From positions 1,736,001-1,800,000 of the forward strand of contig NZ_CP092430.2 of NCBI RefSeq assembly GCF_022374935.2: 64,000 nucleotides of DNA. The letters run 5' to 3'. Position numbers and translations under genes: made by a program. Source of the DNA: Mycolicibacter virginiensis (lineage in GTDB: Bacteria > Actinomycetota > Actinomycetes > Mycobacteriales > Mycobacteriaceae). Position 1 is the first letter of the stretch. The number at the start of each line of letters is the position of its first letter. The notes under the pieces were generated by a model, which was not told the origin of the DNA, did no database searches, and was given only the letters and a program-made list of their open reading frames with translations. Shown one piece after another: positions 60,615-64,000 of the stretch.

Positions 60615-61364
60615 TCAGTCCCCGGCGATTTCGGGGGTAGGTGGCCGGACGGGCTTGAACCAGTCGATTCGGGCGCGCCAGGACAGCACGGAGGCGTAGA
60701 TGAACGCGGCGGTGCTCACGCTGGCGCAGATCCAGGTGGGCAGCGTGACCGCACTGCCGATAAGCACGCTGGTCAGCTGCGCGATGATCGCTGCGACTTT
60801 GAAGACGACCCACACCAGGTAGTACTGCGCGGCAGTCTTCGAGCGCGGATCGCTGCGCAGGGCCAGCAGTATCCGGCCGGTGAACCCGAACAGATACAGC
60901 GCGAGCGCGGCGACCAGCGCCCAGTACGCCGCGAACCACGGGCCGCCGGGAGCGAAGACATCCAGGTACTCGGGGTGCCCCCGATCGGCGACACAGAACA
61001 CGACGACCATCAGCGGCAGACCGAGTTTCAGCGGCGTCGTGACGTGGCGACGCCCCAGCAAACGGGCCTGGTCCTCGTCGGTCAACCTCGCCGCCAGGTG
61101 CTCGAACATGGCCGCGACCGCGGCGAACATGCAGAGCACGGCGAGCAGGCCTGCGACGTTCCACAACCCGGACACACGGTGGACCAGCGGGTCGAAATGC
61201 GTCGGCCCCAACGGGGACATGAGCAGTCCCGCGCAACCGATGAGGACCAAGATGCGCGACGGGTTGGTGTCCCAGCGCGAACCCCAGGTGTGGCGGCGGA
61301 CCCACAGGGCATACCCGCATGCCACCGGGGCCGCCGCCAACGCGACGTCGACAGGTCCGAACAT
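60615..61364 (-). CDS. Multi-pass membrane protein
   Basis: A 249-residue integral membrane protein with about seven hydrophobic segments (for example VDVALAAAPVACGYALWV, RILVLIGCAGLLMSPLG, WNVAGLLAVLCMFAAVAAMF, LPLMVVVFCVADRG, WFAAYWALVAALALYLFGF). No motif gives a function. Charged loops contain LAARLTDEDQARLLGRRHV. It begins 4 bp after the stop of the TPM-domain gene on the same strand, so they form an operon. The C-terminus is Pro-rich and cytosolic. Confidence 0.75.
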   Translation of the reverse strand: MFGPVDVALAAAPVACGYALWVRRHTWGSRWDTNPSRILVLIGCAGLLMSPLGPTHFDPLVHRVSGLWNVAGLLAVLCMFAAVAAMFEHLAARLTDEDQARLLGRRHVTTPLKLGLPLMVVVFCVADRGHPEYLDVFAPGGPWFAAYWALVAALALYLFGFTGRILLALRSDPRSKTAAQYYLVWVVFKVAAIIAQLTSVLIGSAVTLPTWICASVSTAAFIYASVLSWRARIDWFKPVRPPTPEIAGD

Positions 61365-61368
61365 GAGG

Positions 61369-63381
61369 CTAGAAGCGGCCGCCGCCGCCGAAGAAGCCCC
61401 CGCCCGAAGACGAGCCGCCGAACGAGGTCGGACTCCAACCTCCTCCGCCGCCACCGCCGAAGCCGCCGCCTCCGCTGAAGCCGCCGCCACCACCGGAGAG
61501 GATGTTGCCGATGATGATGCCGCCCAGCATGGCGCCGGTGTCGTTGCGGCCACCGCCGGGGTCGTTGCCGTAGCGGCCGTAGTAGGCCCGCTGCGCATCC
61601 TGTACGTCGGCCTTGGCCAGCGACTGCGCCGCGGCGGCCAGGGTGGCCGCGGCGTTGGCCTGGGTGATGGCTCCGGCGACGTCGGCGGCGCGTTTGTCGT
61701 TGGCGGCCTCGAGGCGGCGCCGTGCCTCGGCCAGCCTGGTGCGCGCTTCCGGGCCGACGCTGCCGCGACGGGTGTCGATGTATTCGGACACCGCGCGAAT
61801 GCGTGACGACGCTGTGAACAGGGCCTGCTCGAGTGTGCGGGTCAACCGCTCAGCGGCCGCGCGTTCCTCGGCCACGGTGTCCAGCAGCTGGTCCAGGTCG
61901 GCGTCGGCCTTGATCAGCGCGGTGAAGGCCCCCAGGGGATCTCCGGAGGTGCGGGCCGTGGCGATGGCCTTGACCACGGTGTCACGGGCGGCGGTCAGCT
62001 CGGACTTGTGCGTGCCCACTCCGCGCTGCAGCTGGGCGGTGGCTTGGGCGATGCTGGCCTCGGCGTCGGCGATGCTCGCTGGCAGCGTGGCGACAGCGTG
62101 GCGGATGTCGCTTGCGGCGTTGTCTACTGCGTCGAGCAGGGCACGGCCCTGGCCCAGGCCCGACTCGGCGGCGCGCACCGCGTCCACCAGGTCGCTCTGT
62201 CCGCCAGTCACCGGGTGGTCGGCCAGGCTGCGCGCCCGGGTGATGTTGCGTTCGGCGAAGGCGGCCCGGTCCTGTGCGGTCTTGACGTTGCCGGACACCG
62301 AACTGAGCGCGGTGGCGTCGAATTCGGTGTGCAATTGGACGAGGTGCTGCTCGGACGCCGGAATGCGGCCGGTCAGCTCGACCAGTTGCTGGGTCAGGGC
62401 GTTGAGGCGGTCGGCGGCGTTGAGCACCAGATCGCGCAACTGCTCGAACGCGGCGCGCTGGGTCTCTAGTTCGCGGTCGGCCTTCGAGGCGGTGACGATC
62501 ACCCCGGTCAGCAGGTCGCGCTGTTGGGCCGGCGTCTCGGGGATGTCATCGTCGAGCTGCTGGCGCACAGTGAAGGCGTGCTCCATGGCTGCCTTGGCCG
62601 AGGCGACGGCCTGCGCGAACGGTCGGGTGCGCTCGTCGCCGAACTCCTCGACGGCCAGCTCCAGCTCGTTGGCGCTGGTGCGCACCGCGTTGTCGACCTC
62701 GACGACTTTCTCCCGCGACAAGGCGTCCAGCGCGAACACCGGCACGTCGGACAAAGCGTTGGGGTCGGTGGGATCCACCCGCCGGGCCGCCGCCAGTGCC
62801 GCGGCGCGGCGCCGACGCCGCAGGTGGCGGACCACCAGCAGCAACACCAGGCCGGCGGCCGCCACCGCGGCCAGGGCGATCAGGATCGGTGTCCAGCTCA
62901 CCTCGGTGGGTGCGGCGGCGGTGTTGAGGCCGGTGGCGGCCGCGGCGGCCGCGCCGGCCCAGTCGTTGCGGTGCAGGGCAGGTTCGATCTGGTTGCGCCG
63001 CAACGCGTCGACCTTGCTCGAGCTGATCTCGGAGATGCCGTTGGAAACCAGGAAGGCGTAGCTGCGGTCGGCGGTGGCCACGGCCAGCAGGGCGTCGTTG
63101 CTGCCGAGATCGCTGAGCCGCACCGTGCTGCGTCCCCAGTCCTCAGCGGTCTGCCCGGAGAACACGTCGACGTAGACCACCCACAGTCGGATGTGTCGGT
63201 CGGCGTAGAGCTTGTCGATCGCGTTCTGCACCTCGGCGCGCTCGGATTGTGTGAGCGCCCCGGCGCTGTCGGTGATCAAAGTGGGCAGACGCATCGGAGG
63301 CTGCGCCACGGCGCTGGGAGCTACCAGCAGCACTGCGATGAGAAACGCCAGGGCGGCGCCGGCCAGGCGGGGGATGCGCAT
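61369..63381 (-). CDS. TPM-domain membrane protein (Rv2345-like)
   Basis: A 670-residue envelope protein. Signal peptide (1-26, ends AVAQPP), then a TPM domain (about 35-160: TLITDSAGALTQSERAEVQNAID, LWVVYVDVFSGQTAEDWG, ISEISSSKVDALR). One membrane segment follows (about 165-190, ILIALAAVAAAGLVLLLVV), then a basic stretch RHLRRRRR, a long alpha-helical/coiled-coil region (200-590) and a Gly/Phe/Ser-rich tail (GGGGFSGGGGFGGGGG). It corresponds to Rv2345, also a neighbour of dgt. Function is unknown; TPM proteins in other organisms act in photosystem repair or as phosphatases. Confidence 0.85.
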   Translation of the reverse strand: MRIPRLAGAALAFLIAVLLVAPSAVAQPPMRLPTLITDSAGALTQSERAEVQNAIDKLYADRHIRLWVVYVDVFSGQTAEDWGRSTVRLSDLGSNDALLAVATADRSYAFLVSNGISEISSSKVDALRRNQIEPALHRNDWAGAAAAAATGLNTAAAPTEVSWTPILIALAAVAAAGLVLLLVVRHLRRRRRAAALAAARRVDPTDPNALSDVPVFALDALSREKVVEVDNAVRTSANELELAVEEFGDERTRPFAQAVASAKAAMEHAFTVRQQLDDDIPETPAQQRDLLTGVIVTASKADRELETQRAAFEQLRDLVLNAADRLNALTQQLVELTGRIPASEQHLVQLHTEFDATALSSVSGNVKTAQDRAAFAERNITRARSLADHPVTGGQSDLVDAVRAAESGLGQGRALLDAVDNAASDIRHAVATLPASIADAEASIAQATAQLQRGVGTHKSELTAARDTVVKAIATARTSGDPLGAFTALIKADADLDQLLDTVAEERAAAERLTRTLEQALFTASSRIRAVSEYIDTRRGSVGPEARTRLAEARRRLEAANDKRAADVAGAITQANAAATLAAAAQSLAKADVQDAQRAYYGRYGNDPGGGRNDTGAMLGGIIIGNILSGGGGGFSGGGGFGGGGGGGWSPTSFGGSSSGGGFFGGGGRF

Positions 63382-63518
63382 ATCGGTAAATCTATATGCG
63401 ATCCGGGGGTGATCGACGCCAATTCTGCGGCCGGCCCGCCCGGTTTCGCAGCGGTCGGGTGTCGAACTTCGGCCCGCCGTGTCGTGGTCTCGGGTCGGGT
63501 CAAAATAGACTGGCGGCG

Positions 63519-64000
63519 GTGGCCATTAACTCCTGCGACAGCTACGACGCGCACGACCGCGAACGCATCGTGGCGGAGTCGTCGAAAACCGCCGGCCTGC
63601 CCGGAACCGGCGGCCAGCACCGCACCGACTTTGCCCGCGACCGGGCCAGGGTGCTGCACTGCGCTGCGCTGCGCCGGCTGGCGGATAAGACTCAGGTCGT
63701 CGGCCCCCGAGACGGCGACACCCCGCGCACCCGCCTGACCCACTCGCTGGAGGTCGCGCAGATCGGGCGGGGGATGGCGATCGGATTGGGCTGCGACCCT
63801 GACCTGGTGGACCTGGCTGGGCTGGCTCACGACATCGGCCACCCGCCTTACGGGCACAACGGTGAGCAGGCGCTCAACGAAATCGCCTCGAGCTGTGGCG
63901 GATTCGAGGGAAACGCGCAGAACTTCCGCATCCTGACCAGTTTGGAGCCCAAGGTTCTGGGTCCGGACGGTGCAAGTGCGGGCCTGAATCTGACCCGGGC
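63519..64000 (+). CDS. dgt: Dgt, dGTP triphosphohydrolase, partial (C-terminus beyond window)
   Basis: HD-domain enzyme that hydrolyses dGTP to deoxyguanosine and triphosphate. About 160 residues are visible. Motifs: [26 protein letters not shown], the HD metal residues in [18 protein letters not shown] and [21 protein letters not shown], and [13 protein letters not shown]. It starts at GTG 63519 ([18 protein letters not shown]), divergent from the TPM gene, and remains open to the window end. Position next to the Rv2345-like gene agrees with Rv2344c. Confidence 0.92.
   Translation, partial: MAINSCDSYDAHDRERIVAESSKTAGLPGTGGQHRTDFARDRARVLHCAALRRLADKTQVVGPRDGDTPRTRLTHSLEVAQIGRGMAIGLGCDPDLVDLAGLAHDIGHPPYGHNGEQALNEIASSCGGFEGNAQNFRILTSLEPKVLGPDGASAGLNLTR

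Noticed and set aside
59269..61320. 683-codon Pro-rich minus-strand frame opposite the PGRS gene
   Set aside because: The Pro-rich sequence is just the antisense reading of Gly-rich repeats, and it runs on into an unrelated gene.

Overview
The window is a high-GC actinobacterial chromosome segment from a mycobacterium. The evidence is a complete mycobactin (mbt) siderophore cluster, IdeR-type iron boxes, an MTB12-like antigen, a PGRS-repeat protein, a mycobacterial hemophore and many GTG starts. From mbtH onward the order (mtb12-like, hrcA, dnaJ2, rsmE, phoH, ybeY, CNNM/CBS, era, amiA2, recO, uppS, Rv2360c-like, zur, smtB, glyS, TPM protein, dgt) follows the M. tuberculosis Rv2377c to Rv2344c block, with local insertions. 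It is not M. tuberculosis itself: gene content differs and the iron genes are arranged differently. The species cannot be fixed from the sequence alone.

Region 1 (1-30300) handles iron acquisition. mbtK (acyltransferase, cut by the window edge) diverges from irtAB, the siderophore importer/reductase. After a 55-bp tandem repeat and a DUF3060 gene come mbtA (reverse strand) and the forward genes mbtB, a cutinase-like hydrolase, mbtT, mbtC, mbtD, mbtE, mbtF, mbtG and mbtH. A reverse-strand SnoaL-like gene sits between the cutinase gene and mbtT. MbtA loads salicylate on MbtB, which adds and cyclises Ser/Thr. MbtC/MbtD add a short polyketide, MbtE/MbtF add lysine units, MbtG N-hydroxylates lysine and MbtK acylates it. 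MbtH supports the adenylation domains. MbtE is unusual in carrying two full modules.

Region 2 (30300-37850) is accessory metabolism: an FGGY kinase and a sphingosine-phosphate-lyase-like PLP enzyme in one operon, a HisN-like phosphatase, ethanolamine ammonia-lyase EutBC, and a LysR regulator.

Region 3 (37850-58630) is mostly conserved housekeeping: heat shock (hrcA, dnaJ2), rRNA/ribosome maturation (rsmE, phoH, ybeY, era), DNA repair (recO), isoprenoid lipid carrier synthesis (uppS), zinc regulation (smtB-zur) and glyS. Inserted among these are an AraC regulator with a methyltransferase, an SDR/flavin monooxygenase pair, and a hemophore-sseB pair with an IdeR-like box.

Region 4 (58630-64000) holds a PGRS-repeat secreted protein with a strong terminator, a membrane protein/TPM-domain pair, and the start of dgt.

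The most striking pattern is a 53-bp MITE-like element present six times (irtA, mbtD, three tandem copies in mbtE, eutC), always inside a coding sequence and always in frame. Element plus an apparent 4-bp target duplication is 57 bp, or 19 codons.
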